Source of the DNA: Pedobacter polysacchareus
Lineage (GTDB): Bacteria > Bacteroidota > Bacteroidia > Sphingobacteriales > Sphingobacteriaceae
Length of the DNA stretch: 64,000 nucleotides
Assembly (NCBI RefSeq): GCF_019802255.1
Contig: NZ_JAHYSS010000005.1
Span: 62,001-126,000 of the forward strand
Reading direction: 5' to 3'
Positions 54,405 through 62,290 of the stretch are shown one piece after another. A program made the position numbers and the translations under genes. Below the pieces are notes generated by a model. It was given only the letters and a program-made list of their open reading frames with translations, made no database searches and was not told the DNA's origin. Numbering within the stretch: position 1 is the first letter of the stretch; the number at the start of each line of letters is the position of its first letter.

Positions 54405-54712
54405 TGGATACCGGAAACAGACTCAGCAGTTTTTTAAAACTTGCCAGCAAGCAGAAGCGCTTCCATCAATCACACCTAAGCTTATATTCAGCTATACTGA
54501 TGTTCTATTCTCAGGGCTTGTGTCAAAATCCTTTCAGGATATCCAGAAGCAAGCTGATGAAGCATTCGGCTATCCATTCCTTTGCCACTTACCACAAGTG
54601 CATGGATGATTTTGTGACAGAAGGCTTCCTTGATTACGAACCTTCCTATCATCCCAAGCTAGGTAGTCAGGTCACTTTGTTAAATGACCATGATGCAGGG
54701 GCGGATGGTTAG
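54401..54712 (+). CDS. Small element-encoded protein, possible regulator
   Basis: A 103-residue protein with an ATGA overlap to the excisionase-like gene, so the two are coupled. The sequence contains a helix-turn-helix-like run (LYSAILMFYSQ, then NPFRISRSKLMKHSAIHSFA and YHKCMDDFVTEGFLDYEPSY) typical of a small replication-initiator-like or regulator fold in Bacteroidota elements. I do not recognise the exact family. Confidence 0.65.
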   Translation: MMDTGNRLSSFLKLASKQKRFHQSHLSLYSAILMFYSQGLCQNPFRISRSKLMKHSAIHSFATYHKCMDDFVTEGFLDYEPSYHPKLGSQVTLLNDHDAGADG

Positions 54713-54932
54713 GCTCATTACATTCAAGTCCTTTTCCTTTTTCAGGAAAAGGAGCAAGCAGGAATTGGGCAGTAGCCCTATTCTATGCTCGTATGCGTTG
54801 CAAACGGGCTTGTAAGAATCCTCCGAGGATTCTTTGGCCTCCGGCAGGTAGCAAGGGGGCAGAAAAAGGAATGTTCACCAGGGTGCCGATGTTAAATGAA
54901 TATAACACTGCACGCTTTTAAATCAAAACAAG
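54713..54932. other. Candidate origin of transfer (oriT) region
   Basis: A 220-bp gap directly upstream of the mobilisation genes. It contains three inverted repeats: CCTTTTCC/GGAAAAGG (54730-54752), GGGC/GCCC (54767-54778) and AAGAATCCT/AGGATTCTT (54814-54834). It is more GC-rich than its neighbours. Position and repeats are typical of oriT, but no nic site is recognisable. Confidence 0.5.
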
Positions 54933-55505
54933 ATGCAAGAAGAACAATTCAGAACGGTGAAATACTCACTAGCGGTAGACCTGAAATTTGACAAGATTGC
55001 CCTGAAATTAGGGAGAGCTAAAAGACTTCTGTTCATTCAGATGGTAGAATACTTCTACCGAAATAAGAAAGACCCTGCTGATTTTAATGATGAGTTATTA
55101 AAGAATACCCTGCTCAAACAGCATCAACAATACATTGGCTTTATCAAAGTGCAGGAGTCGGAGTATTTTGATCCTATAAGGGTAGAGATAAACCGGATGG
55201 CTGAACGTCAAAGGAACCTCCTGAATCTTTTTAATACCCAGGTACTGAAATCAAACGAACAGTTGTTCCAGAATCAAAATGAGATGCTCAGTCAGCAACA
55301 AATGCAAATAGCGAAGTTTAGTCAAACTGATTCGCTGATCGCAAGGGTAGAAGTAAAGCTGTATACCAAGGAAAGGCTGAAACAGGAGTTTGCCATTATT
55401 CTGGAAAACTATGTTAAGGCTAGGGAGGCTTTGGGACTCATGTTCTCTGGCAAGGAAAAAGAGGCACTGCTCACCAAGGTGATGGCACAAGTTAAGGGAT
55501 TGTAG
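54933..55505 (+). CDS. BtgA/BfmA-family mobilisation protein
   Basis: A 190-residue helical protein. The N-terminal region (VDLKFDKIALKLGRAKRLLF) has the ribbon-helix-helix-like start of BfmA/BtgA proteins, accessory relaxosome proteins of Bacteroides mobilisable elements. A Gln-rich coiled region follows (about 95-135). It should bind oriT and help the relaxase. The relaxase gene starts 2 bases after its stop. Confidence 0.8.
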   Translation: MQEEQFRTVKYSLAVDLKFDKIALKLGRAKRLLFIQMVEYFYRNKKDPADFNDELLKNTLLKQHQQYIGFIKVQESEYFDPIRVEINRMAERQRNLLNLFNTQVLKSNEQLFQNQNEMLSQQQMQIAKFSQTDSLIARVEVKLYTKERLKQEFAIILENYVKAREALGLMFSGKEKEALLTKVMAQVKGL

Positions 55506-55507
55506 TT

Positions 55508-56500
55508 ATGTACCTAAATATCTCAGACAGCAGTACAGCGAATAACAAAGGCAGTAGTGGTACACTTGTTCATTATTTGGAAAAGGAAAACAGGGTCTTA
55601 GAACTGGAAAACCCTGAACATTGGTTTAACCAAAAGCATTCCGATATAGAGCCTTATGAAGCTCGCAGGACGATTGATCAGAATATAGCCAAGCTCAGTA
55701 AAACTGATGCCAAGTTTTTTCTAATCAATATCAGTCCCAGCCAGAAGGAGATTGCTCATCTAAAAGCGTGTTATGGGGCAGAGGGTGCAAAAACTCAGCT
55801 CAAAGCGTATGCAAAAAAGGTGATGAATGAATATGCGAAGAATTTCAATCGTGAAGGGATTAACAGTAGTAAAGATCTGGTCTGGTTTGCCAAACTGGAA
55901 AACCACAGATATTACAGTTACAAAGACAAAGAAGTCAAGGAGGGAACCAAAAAGCGGGGAGAGCTGAAGGCAGGAGATCAGATGCACGTTCAGGTGATAG
56001 TCAGCAGGAAAGATGCAAGTAATAAAATTAAGCTGAGTCCGATGAACAATTCCAGAGGAAAGAACGTAGAACATTCCAAAAAGCTAGGTCAATTTGACCG
56101 GATGAAATTCAAACAGTCCGGTGAAACCTGTTTTGATAAGTTCTTTGATTTTGACAGAAAGCTAAGTGATACATTTGCCTACGCTAAAATTCAAAAGAAC
56201 GGCACTTTTGCACAACGAATGCAATTAAGTACTTTGGTGCAGGGATCGGCAGTCAACGTTGATTCCAAATATTTGGCTAGAGAGTTGATTCAAGGGGTAG
56301 CGGAAGGCAGGTTTTTAAGTGCCACCACGATGCTGGAAAGTGTCGGAAAAACAGCAGGAGATTTTATGAAAATCCTATTGGCACCTGTTTCCCAAGGATT
56401 GGCAATAGGGGGTAGTTCTGATGGATTATCTGTGAGACCGAAAAAGAAGAAAAAAAAGAAAGGCCAACAACAGGAGCAGGAATTGCAAATAAGTCGTTAA
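55508..56500 (+). CDS. MobB/BtgB-like relaxase (DUF5712)
   Basis: A 330-residue mobilisation protein. The central part has the single-strand nuclease-like HVQVIVSRKDASNKIKLSP (around residue 162), which supplies a metal-site His, and Tyr residues in the segment YYSYKDKEVKEG and near the N-terminus (ARRTIDQNIAKLS). This matches the DUF5712/BfmC group of Bacteroidota relaxases. The C-terminus ends in a Lys-rich run (PKKKKKKKGQQQE). It nicks oriT and leads the strand in conjugative transfer by a helper system. The exact catalytic Tyr cannot be assigned. Confidence 0.8.
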   Translation: MYLNISDSSTANNKGSSGTLVHYLEKENRVLELENPEHWFNQKHSDIEPYEARRTIDQNIAKLSKTDAKFFLINISPSQKEIAHLKACYGAEGAKTQLKAYAKKVMNEYAKNFNREGINSSKDLVWFAKLENHRYYSYKDKEVKEGTKKRGELKAGDQMHVQVIVSRKDASNKIKLSPMNNSRGKNVEHSKKLGQFDRMKFKQSGETCFDKFFDFDRKLSDTFAYAKIQKNGTFAQRMQLSTLVQGSAVNVDSKYLARELIQGVAEGRFLSATTMLESVGKTAGDFMKILLAPVSQGLAIGGSSDGLSVRPKKKKKKKGQQQEQELQISR

Positions 56501-56502
56501 CA

Positions 56503-56565
56503 GGCAGGGTGTCTTTGCAGGAGTAGCTTCCCCCGCTCAAGGAGTGGCCTGCAAAATACCCTGCC
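56503..56565. repeat. Long interrupted hairpin after the relaxase gene
   Basis: GGCAGGGT + TTTGCAGG (56503-56521) pair with CCTGCAAA + ACCCTGCC (56548-56565), 16 base pairs in all with a small internal loop and a 26-base apical loop. It lies between the relaxase stop and the convergent 56637 gene. It may be a terminator without T-run or a structured element of transfer. Confidence 0.6.
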
Positions 56566-56636
56566 CGCTTTGGCCTTTGCACAATTTTGCGGGGGGATTT
56601 ACGGAAAAAGACAGTGGACTAAAAAAGGAAGGAGGC

Positions 56637-56909
56637 CTACTGATCAAGGTGCATTGCTTTTAAACTTCCAGAAGTTGGATTCTGATAGGCCAGCGTGCCT
56701 TGTTCAAATTCAAAGAGTTGTTCCATAAGTACTACTTTTTCGTATGGAATATCCTTGCTTTCCTCTATTAGAATCTTCCGGTAATTGTGAAAGGTGTTCA
56801 TGGAAATTCCCAGCAGTTCTGGGAGCAGAATCATCGCTTTACGGTATTGCAATATGTTTAGCGCATGTAAATACTCATTGATTCTGTATTTGGTGATTGG
56901 CTTGTTCAT
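56637..56909 (-). CDS. Small element-encoded protein of unknown function
   Basis: A 90-residue soluble protein. Residues about 20-50 (RKAMILLPELLGISMNTFHNY) look like a helix-turn-helix, so it may be a small DNA-binding regulator. I do not recognise a family. It lies downstream of the 57018-57296 gene on the same strand with a 108-base gap, and convergent to the relaxase gene. Confidence 0.55.
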   Translation of the reverse strand: MNKPITKYRINEYLHALNILQYRKAMILLPELLGISMNTFHNYRKILIEESKDIPYEKVVLMEQLFEFEQGTLAYQNPTSGSLKAMHLDQ

Positions 56910-57017
56910 GATCTTTGATTTTTAGAGGGGTTAATAATCATTGGATATTGGAAGCAGACCATTTTTAGCAGATCAAGCTATAAAAATGCAAGGAAAAAAA
57001 TGGTCTTTCCTTTGAGC

Positions 57018-57296
57018 TTAATTGGTGCTTTCAAGACGTTGTTTTTCTATCTGAATAAAGGAAGCGTTTAAAAAACCAATCAGCTGGGTATAAAACAAGA
57101 GCATACCAATAGTCTGATTGCTGTCGTATTCTGCGGTATGGTATGTCCATCCTTTATACAGTTCCCAGACCAGATCCCTGCATTCGTGAATAGGGGTATT
57201 GTCGAAGAATTCAGTGAGTAAATTTTCAGGATTTTGCAGTTCATCATCGGACAAACGTGCAGGCTGGTAATCCAGCTTTCTTAGGATTTCTTGCAT
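57018..57296 (-). CDS. Small element-encoded protein of unknown function
   Basis: A 92-residue acidic protein. The ATG at 57296 (MQEILRKLDYQPARLSDDEL) is preferred to an in-frame start at 57443, because the longer form would overlap the end of the 57316-58629 gene by 128 bases and its extra residues look like a shadow frame. The mature sequence is helical (HECRDLVWELYKGWTYHTAE). Function is unknown. It follows the 437-residue gene by 19 bases and is probably co-transcribed with it. Confidence 0.6.
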   Translation of the reverse strand: MQEILRKLDYQPARLSDDELQNPENLLTEFFDNTPIHECRDLVWELYKGWTYHTAEYDSNQTIGMLLFYTQLIGFLNASFIQIEKQRLESTN

Positions 57297-57315
57297 GGTG
57301 ATTGTTTTATGGGTT

Positions 57316-58629
57316 TTAATTGGACAGTTCTTTAGTAGTCGCTTTCTTAAATTCATATAAGCTTTCCAGTTGGCTGATGAAATCATGAAACTGCGGACTG
57401 TAATGTTTTTTAAGTACGCAAATGCTGAAATGGCGTGCTTCAAAAAATGCGCTGAGTTGGTAATCCGCCAAAGTGCCCAGCAGATAAAGTTTCATTGGTT
57501 CTTTTAAGCCACGTAGGAAAAATACAGGGTTTTGTGTCTCTGGTACTAAGGTTTTATTCCCAATGCGAAAGCGCATCTTTAATTCATAGTAGTCACCTTT
57601 ATCCAGCCATTGAAAGTAAATCTCAGGGATTTCTTTGGCAAATACGCAGGGGATTAAGTACTTCTTAAATGGTTTTGGTTCCAGATTTTTCATGCCATAG
57701 GTCATGAAATAATGGGTGTAGGCTTGTGATTCAAGCATAGGATATGCCTCTTGCCATAAATAGAAAAGCTGATCTCTTCTTTCCATATTTTGATGGTGGA
57801 TTTCGCGTTTTTCTGCCTTAGTATGGCGGAATTGTGTGTTTTGCATCTCAGCAAGCGCCTTCATTTTTACCAGTAGCGGATGGAGTTGGACTTGGATAGG
57901 GCTGTACTGCGGTTCTGCTGAAACTTCGGCATCTTTAATGAAATAGGAATAGCTTTTTATGGTTTCTTTATTCTTGCCGATTTTTCCAAGGTAAGAGATC
58001 AGAAAAGGGTAATGGTTCGGACGGTAGGGAGCAAAAGTGGTGTCGGCGAGACAATACCCGATCACACAATTGCTTGCGGAAATATCGGTCTGCGTAATTG
58101 GGAATCTCTTTGTGCGGGCAGGGTAAAGGGTATCTTTAAACGGATAGTAAAGTTTGGACTCCGGTTTATAGAAATAAGAATATTGCGCTTTTAGCCCAAC
58201 GTTCATTCCCCATCTGTCGTTGATGACATTAAGGTATTTGCTTTTACCAGTTTTGGGATGAAAGAAATCCGGCCAGTAAAACTCTTTAAAATCACATTCT
58301 CCGCTATGGTTCATTAAATCCTGTAAGGCGTAATAAGCATAACGGCTGAGATAGCTTTCGCTGGTGTCTACACTACAGCCGACCAGTAGTTCAGTTGGTT
58401 TGACCTGTAGATACACCATTTCTTCTTTCTCCTCCCCAAGCGTAATCCCAATAGTGAGAATCTCGCTCTGAAAGGAGATTTTCCTTTGTTTGATGTACAG
58501 AAATGGCTTTCTGGTTCTCCTGAATGCAGAATGCCTGTTTAAAGTTTCCAGACTGAGTATTACAGTCCCTTTTTCCAGCGGAAGATGAAAAAAGTCGATG
58601 CCCTGAGGCAGTAATTGTTGCATTTCCAT
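57316..58629 (-). CDS. Element-encoded protein of unknown function, 437 residues
   Basis: A large soluble protein with many aromatic residues and no signal or membrane helix. I do not recognise it. Visible features: a beta-rich N-terminus (MEMQQLLPQGIDFFHLPLEK), a Tyr/Phe/Pro-rich middle (YSYFYKPESKLYYPFKDTL) and a charged His-rich stretch (TKAEKREIHHQNMERR, around residue 270). It is transcribed away from the structured region at 58630-59006. Size and position in the element suggest a replication or maintenance role, but no motif supports this. Confidence 0.6.
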   Translation of the reverse strand: MEMQQLLPQGIDFFHLPLEKGTVILSLETLNRHSAFRRTRKPFLYIKQRKISFQSEILTIGITLGEEKEEMVYLQVKPTELLVGCSVDTSESYLSRYAYYALQDLMNHSGECDFKEFYWPDFFHPKTGKSKYLNVINDRWGMNVGLKAQYSYFYKPESKLYYPFKDTLYPARTKRFPITQTDISASNCVIGYCLADTTFAPYRPNHYPFLISYLGKIGKNKETIKSYSYFIKDAEVSAEPQYSPIQVQLHPLLVKMKALAEMQNTQFRHTKAEKREIHHQNMERRDQLFYLWQEAYPMLESQAYTHYFMTYGMKNLEPKPFKKYLIPCVFAKEIPEIYFQWLDKGDYYELKMRFRIGNKTLVPETQNPVFFLRGLKEPMKLYLLGTLADYQLSAFFEARHFSICVLKKHYSPQFHDFISQLESLYEFKKATTKELSN

Positions 58630-59006
58630 ATTTGATCTTATTTAATTTCTCATTAAATAAGCCTTAGATAAGTGGGATGCCGGAAATAAAATAAGGCTGG
58701 TAACTCACTTAGTCTAGTGTAACACGGCTCTGACAAAGCCACCTTCTCTTTCGAAAAGGTTCCCACAAAAGACATAAGCGAGCACCAGCCCTATATCAAA
58801 TATAGGGTTTTGGTTGCTCAACTTAGACTCGCGGGGTTAAACTGTCAGATTTAGTTGCGAGGCTTGTAAAGCAATTCCTTGTCACCGATTTTAGAACTGC
58901 AAATTTTTAGTTTCTTCGTTCATTTTTTAGTTAATCTAATGTAAGAACAAAAACCTGTAATAGCAAATTTGCTATTAATATATTTACTTTATAACTGTCT
59001 ATTTGT
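58630..59006. other. Gene-free divergent region with strong secondary structure
   Basis: A 377-bp stretch between the 437-residue gene (minus) and the XRE regulator (plus). It contains the hairpin at 58780-58819, a second smaller inverted repeat around 58741-58760 (ACCTT...AAGGT), and near-repeats ACTTAGTCTAG / ACTTAGACTCG on either side (about 58707 and 58820). No coding frame is seen. It could be a small structured RNA, an origin of replication for the circular form, or a regulatory leader. Confidence 0.5.
58780..58819. repeat. 40-base hairpin with perfect CCCTATAT/ATATAGGG core
   Basis: CCCTATAT (58789-58796) and ATATAGGG (58800-58807) enclose a 3-base loop. Outer GAGCA/TGCTC and CCA/TGG pairs extend the stem to 16 base pairs with small internal loops. 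No T-run follows. Confidence 0.65.
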
Positions 59007-59261
59007 TTGGTGAAGTATTTAAAAGACGAAGAATTTATTAAGAAGTTTGGACAGAAGTTAAAACAAGTCCGTGAAGGGCAGGGGATTTCTCAGGAACAAT
59101 TTTCCTTGCTTACGGATATATCGCAAAGCCAGATTGCAAGAACCGAACTGGGACAGGTAAATACCAGTATTAGCCATGCTTCCACTTATGCGAAGTTTCT
59201 CAAAATTAATCCGATGGAGCTTTTCGATTTTTCTGATCTAAAAGTAAAAGACAAAAAATAG
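59007..59261 (+). CDS. XRE-family helix-turn-helix regulator
   Basis: An 84-residue DNA-binding protein of the Cro/CI type: FGQKLKQVREGQGISQEQFS, then LLTDISQSQIARTELGQVNT (residues about 14-55). The start is non-ATG: TTG at 59007 or GTG at 59010. It probably represses genes of the integrated element. It is followed by a strong terminator hairpin. Confidence 0.9.
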   Translation: MVKYLKDEEFIKKFGQKLKQVREGQGISQEQFSLLTDISQSQIARTELGQVNTSISHASTYAKFLKINPMELFDFSDLKVKDKK

Positions 59262-59272
59262 CCATAAAATGT

Positions 59273-59306
59273 AAAGCGGAAATGATCCTCCGATCATTCC
59301 CGCTTT
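59273..59306. terminator. Terminator hairpin after the XRE regulator
   Basis: AAAGCGG-A-AATGATC and GATCATT-C-CCGCTTT pair over 14 bases with one mismatch and a 4-base loop, 12 bases after the regulator stop codon. Confidence 0.75.
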
Positions 59307-59390
59307 ATCTAAATTAACGCTCTCATATATAAAGACGCTCAAGTGTGCTTGTATATTGTGTGGCACTAAAATTAAAATAAGAAAATCACA

Positions 59391-59585
59391 ATGTCTAAGT
59401 ATCAAATTGTTGGAATAGTATTAGTCTTTTTGGGTATTGGGATGTTTTTGTATGGGGTGTCATTGTTTACCTATCAAGGTCCTCCGTTAAGCTCTTTTGA
59501 AATTAAAATGGGAGAATATTCCTTTGTCTTATGGCTTCCAACAATTATTATAGGTATCTGCCTGCTCTTTATTAGAAAAAAGTAG
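59391..59585 (+). CDS. Small two-helix membrane protein
   Basis: A 64-residue protein with two membrane helices (about 5-26, IVGIVLVFLGIGMFLYGVSLF; about 45-61, FVLWLPTIIIGICLLFI) and a short basic end. I do not recognise a family. It sits between the XRE regulator and the integrase, so it is likely element-encoded; the role is unknown. Confidence 0.6.
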   Translation: MSKYQIVGIVLVFLGIGMFLYGVSLFTYQGPPLSSFEIKMGEYSFVLWLPTIIIGICLLFIRKK

Positions 59586-59621
59586 TTAGATGATTACTGA
59601 TGAGATTTTCGTCTATGATAG

Positions 59622-60845
59622 CTAAATTAAATCAGCATAAACCTTCTTTAGTAAAGCCATATCTTTTCCCACTTTTATATCCAGCATTTTTGCATAATGC
59701 TGTGTGGTCTGGATATTAGTGTGCCCCAGCATTTTCGATACGCTTTCAATAGGAACGCCATTGAGGAGCGTTACTGTAGTAGCGAAAGTATGCCTCGCAA
59801 TATGAAAAGTAATCGGTTTATTGATGCCACAGAAATCAGCGATTTCTTTTAGGTAGCTGTTTGTTTTTTGATTGCTTAATACTGGAAGTATCATTCCCAT
59901 ATTCAAACACACTTTATTTTTAGCATAACGGTCTAATATATCTCCGGCCATCGGTAATAAAGGAATATGGGAAGGGAGGTTAGTTTTTTGCCTTTTTATG
60001 GAGATCCAATTCTCACCATCTATTCCAATTACAATATTATTATTCTTTAACTGCTTCACGTCAATATAGGAGAGTCCGGTATAGCAACAGAATAGAAATA
60101 CATCTTTGACCTGTTCTAGTCGCTCAGTAGCCATTTTCTTATTGGCAATGGTCAGTAACTCTTCCTCGGTTAAATGCACGCGATCCAGTTTCCTAATGGT
60201 GTGTCGGTAACTCAACAGGGGGTTAGCGGTAAGATGTCCATTGGATAAAGCAATACGAATGATCTTTCCGAAGTTCTTCAAATACTTTACGGCAGAATTA
60301 TTAGCGCATTTACGGACTGAGCGTAAATAATAATCATACTCAGCAATAAATTCATGATTCACCATGGCAAGCTCAGCATCATCAATTTTATACTTCCAGT
60401 TCAGGAACTCAACAGTGTGCTTTAAAGAAGTACGGTATCTTTCCATAGTTCCCTTACTAAATTCAGTGCCTACCAATGATTCCATCTTTCTGTTGTGCTC
60501 TTTGAATACTTCTAACAAAGTAGGACGGTCTTTCTCTTTCCCAAGAAATTTATCACGTAGCACCTGAGCAGTGATCTTTTGGTTTTCTTTTGTGAGTTGG
60601 GAATGTGCTTCGTGGATCTTGACCTGTAAATCGTCCAGATAGAAGTTGAATGATTTAACTGATTCTTTGTAGCCTTTGGCTCTTCCTAACCTTGGATTCC
60701 ATTGTAGCGGATCAATGGATCTACCAGTAGTTACCTCAGACCTAGTTCCGTCAATAGTTATCCTTAGATAGATAGGGGAAATCGCGCCAGCTTGATAGTT
60801 TTTCTGTTTCTTCATGTAGAAGAGTAGGCTGAAATTAGTTTTCAT
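59622..60845 (-). CDS. Tyrosine recombinase / integrase (IntDOT-like)
   Basis: Catalyses integration and excision of the element at the adjacent tRNA-Ser. A 407-residue enzyme (ATG at 60845 preferred to one at 60872): arm-binding SAM-like N-terminus (about 1-100), core-binding domain (about 105-210) and catalytic domain. The conserved C-terminal motifs are HIARHTFATT (His/Arg around residue 343), LGHTNIQTTQHYAKM (His and the nucleophile Tyr around 381). The usual first catalytic Arg (TGLRxxD) is replaced: FCCYTGLSYIDVKQL has Ser. The CTnDOT integrase lacks the same Arg, so this is a known variant. Confidence 0.95.
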   Translation of the reverse strand: MKTNFSLLFYMKKQKNYQAGAISPIYLRITIDGTRSEVTTGRSIDPLQWNPRLGRAKGYKESVKSFNFYLDDLQVKIHEAHSQLTKENQKITAQVLRDKFLGKEKDRPTLLEVFKEHNRKMESLVGTEFSKGTMERYRTSLKHTVEFLNWKYKIDDAELAMVNHEFIAEYDYYLRSVRKCANNSAVKYLKNFGKIIRIALSNGHLTANPLLSYRHTIRKLDRVHLTEEELLTIANKKMATERLEQVKDVFLFCCYTGLSYIDVKQLKNNNIVIGIDGENWISIKRQKTNLPSHIPLLPMAGDILDRYAKNKVCLNMGMILPVLSNQKTNSYLKEIADFCGINKPITFHIARHTFATTVTLLNGVPIESVSKMLGHTNIQTTQHYAKMLDIKVGKDMALLKKVYADLI

Positions 60846-60945
60846 AATGTTGCACATTAAAAAGTTAAACAAATTTAGCTTTGCTACTACTATCAGTCAA
60901 GATGTTGGATCATTTAACTAGTTCATTGTTAATGAGATAGACCCT

Positions 60946-60995
60946 ATTCGGTGAGTACCTTAAATTACCTTCAACTACTCACCGAATGACTCACC
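60946..60995. repeat. Arm-type repeats at the right end of the element
   Basis: ATTCGGTGAGTA (60946-60957) and TACTCACCGAAT (60976-60987) form a perfect 12-bp inverted repeat, followed by a direct partial copy GACTCACC (60988-60995). The unit recurs at 46912-46934. Location between integrase and tRNA suggests integrase or excisionase binding. Confidence 0.7.
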
Positions 60996-61039
60996 AACTA
61001 TATGTGAATTGATGCTTTATTTGGCTTTGGTCTTAAATG

Positions 61040-61075
61040 AAAAAACCCGCAAATCGTATGATTTGCAGGTTTTTT
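61040..61075 (-). terminator. Terminator of tRNA-Ser, brought in by the element
   Basis: GCAAATC/GATTTGC with flanking AAAAAACC and GGTTTTTT form a strong hairpin, with a T-run on the minus strand 19 bases after the tRNA. It lies inside the element, so it replaced the original terminator, which is probably the one at 46782-46815. Confidence 0.85.
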
Positions 61076-61093
61076 CGAAATCTAGTCACCTAG

Positions 61094-61183
61094 TGGCGGA
61101 GAGTGGGGGATTCGAACCCGCGGACCCTTTGACAAGTCAACAGTTTTCAAGACTGCCGCAATCGACCACTCTGCCAACTCTCC
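61094..61183 (-). tRNA. tRNA-Ser (anticodon TGA), intact
   Basis: On the minus strand the gene starts GGAGAGTTGGCAGAGTGG and ends in encoded CCA (61094-61096). The acceptor stem GGAGAGT/ACTCTCC is perfect, the anticodon loop CTTGAAA gives TGA, and there is a long variable arm (class II) as in all tRNA-Ser. The T-loop GTTCGAATC is intact. The 3' end is the integration site of the element. Confidence 0.97.
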
Positions 61184-61662
61184 GGCACAAAAGTACGAAC
61201 TCCAGTCAATTCTACAAATTATGATCGCTATTATTTAAAAGGATTTCCCTAATCAGCTAATCCTGAGTCTTTTTATTTTTCGTACTTGCATGATTTAACC
61301 CAATTCATTACGTATTTACTCGTTTTTGTAGGCTAAAACAGTGTCTAATCCCATGTTTGGGTGTTTTCTGTTAGTTATTTATTCATCTTTTCTGATATTG
61401 AACTTCGATAAGTTTAATTTATTTATGTTGCTTACGGATAAAAGTTGCCGGAAATGATCTTCTCCTCGGTTGTTTAGCACTGTCTTTTCAGGTGTAGTTT
61501 TTGGTTATAAAAATATCTAATTTTTTTTATTTTAGTTGTTTATTTTAATCTATGAGAAAATAATGTTTTAAAAAAATCTTGTTTCTTGATTTTTTCTGTT
61601 TTTTATCAGTATAAATAAAAGTTAGTAAGAAAAATATTACATTAGTTCTGGGGGATAATATC
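61184..61662. other. Gene-free promoter region before the ECF sigma operon
   Basis: A 479-bp AT-rich stretch between the divergent tRNA-Ser gene and the sigma factor gene. I see no coding frame worth calling, no hairpins of note and no repeats. It should contain promoters for the tRNA and the sigma factor operon. Confidence 0.5.
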
Positions 61663-62226
61663 ATGTCATTGCTTACTACTTATTCTGACCCAGAATTGGT
61701 CGCTTTATTGAGGTTGGGTAACAGAGCCGCATACACTGAGATTTATAAAAGATATACTGGGATTTTGTACAGTCATGCCTATTCAAAACTACAGAATCGT
61801 GAGGAGGCAAGAGACATAATTCAGGAATTGTTTACTGTGTTTTGGCATAAAAGAGAAAGTATTGCTATTGAAAACAACTTGTCTGGATATTTATATTGTG
61901 CTTTGAGAAACAGGATTCTTAATGCTATTTATCATAAGCAGGTGGAATCTACCTATTTTCTAACCATCCTGGATAATGTAGAAAGATTTGAATCTCCTAC
62001 TGACCATCGTTTGCGGGAAAATGTGCTCACCGTACTCATAGAAAAAGAAGTTTCTTGTTTGCCGGAAAAGATGAGAGAAGTATTTGAACTCAGTCGGAAG
62101 CATAATTTATCCAGAAAAGAAATCGCTTTACAGCTTAACCTTTCCGAAAAAACTGTTAAGAATCAGATTAATAACGCTTTAAAGGTGTTGAGGCTGAAGA
62201 TGGATGGTTTTTTTCTTTTTTTTTAA
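61663..62226 (+). CDS. ECF-type RNA polymerase sigma factor
   Basis: A 187-residue sigma-70-family factor of the Bacteroidota FecI-like group. Region 2 (YTEIYKRYTGILYSHAYSKL, then REEARDIIQELFTVFWHKRE; about residues 25-75) binds core polymerase and the -10 element. Region 4 (LPEKMREVFELSRKHNLSRK, then EIALQLNLSEKTVKNQINNA; about 125-175) is the helix-turn-helix. It should direct transcription of the receptor operon downstream when released by the anti-sigma factor encoded next. Confidence 0.93.
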   Translation: MSLLTTYSDPELVALLRLGNRAAYTEIYKRYTGILYSHAYSKLQNREEARDIIQELFTVFWHKRESIAIENNLSGYLYCALRNRILNAIYHKQVESTYFLTILDNVERFESPTDHRLRENVLTVLIEKEVSCLPEKMREVFELSRKHNLSRKEIALQLNLSEKTVKNQINNALKVLRLKMDGFFLFF

Positions 62227-62290
62227 TTTTCATCTGGGCCCTACCTTCTAGTTAAGTGTCTTGTTCTTTAATTAAGCGCAATTCCCTACT

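Larger units (their letters stand above)
46839..61110. mobile_element. Integrated mobilisable element at tRNA-Ser(TGA)
   Basis: A 14.3-kb element bounded by a 15-bp direct repeat GCGGAGAGTGGGGGA: one copy at 46839-46853 and one inside the 3' end of the intact tRNA-Ser (61096-61110). It encodes a tyrosine integrase beside the tRNA, excisionase-like and XRE regulators, a BtgA-like mobilisation protein and a DUF5712-type relaxase, plus cargo genes 47159-53226. No type IV secretion genes are present, so it should need a helper element for transfer. The cargo is visibly more AT-rich than the flanking chromosome. Excision and a circular form are predicted, not shown. Confidence 0.85.

Noticed and set aside
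54385..54609. 74-codon frame overlapping the 54401-54712 gene
   Set aside because: It starts inside the excisionase-like gene and competes with a frame that has the ATGA junction and a more protein-like sequence.
57297..57443. N-terminal extension of the 57018-57296 gene
   Set aside because: It would overlap the upstream 437-residue gene by 128 bases and the added residues look like its out-of-frame shadow.
61352..61456. 34-codon hydrophobic frame in the gap before the sigma factor
   Set aside because: No ribosome-binding signal, no neighbours in operon position and composition like the surrounding AT-rich DNA; likely chance.
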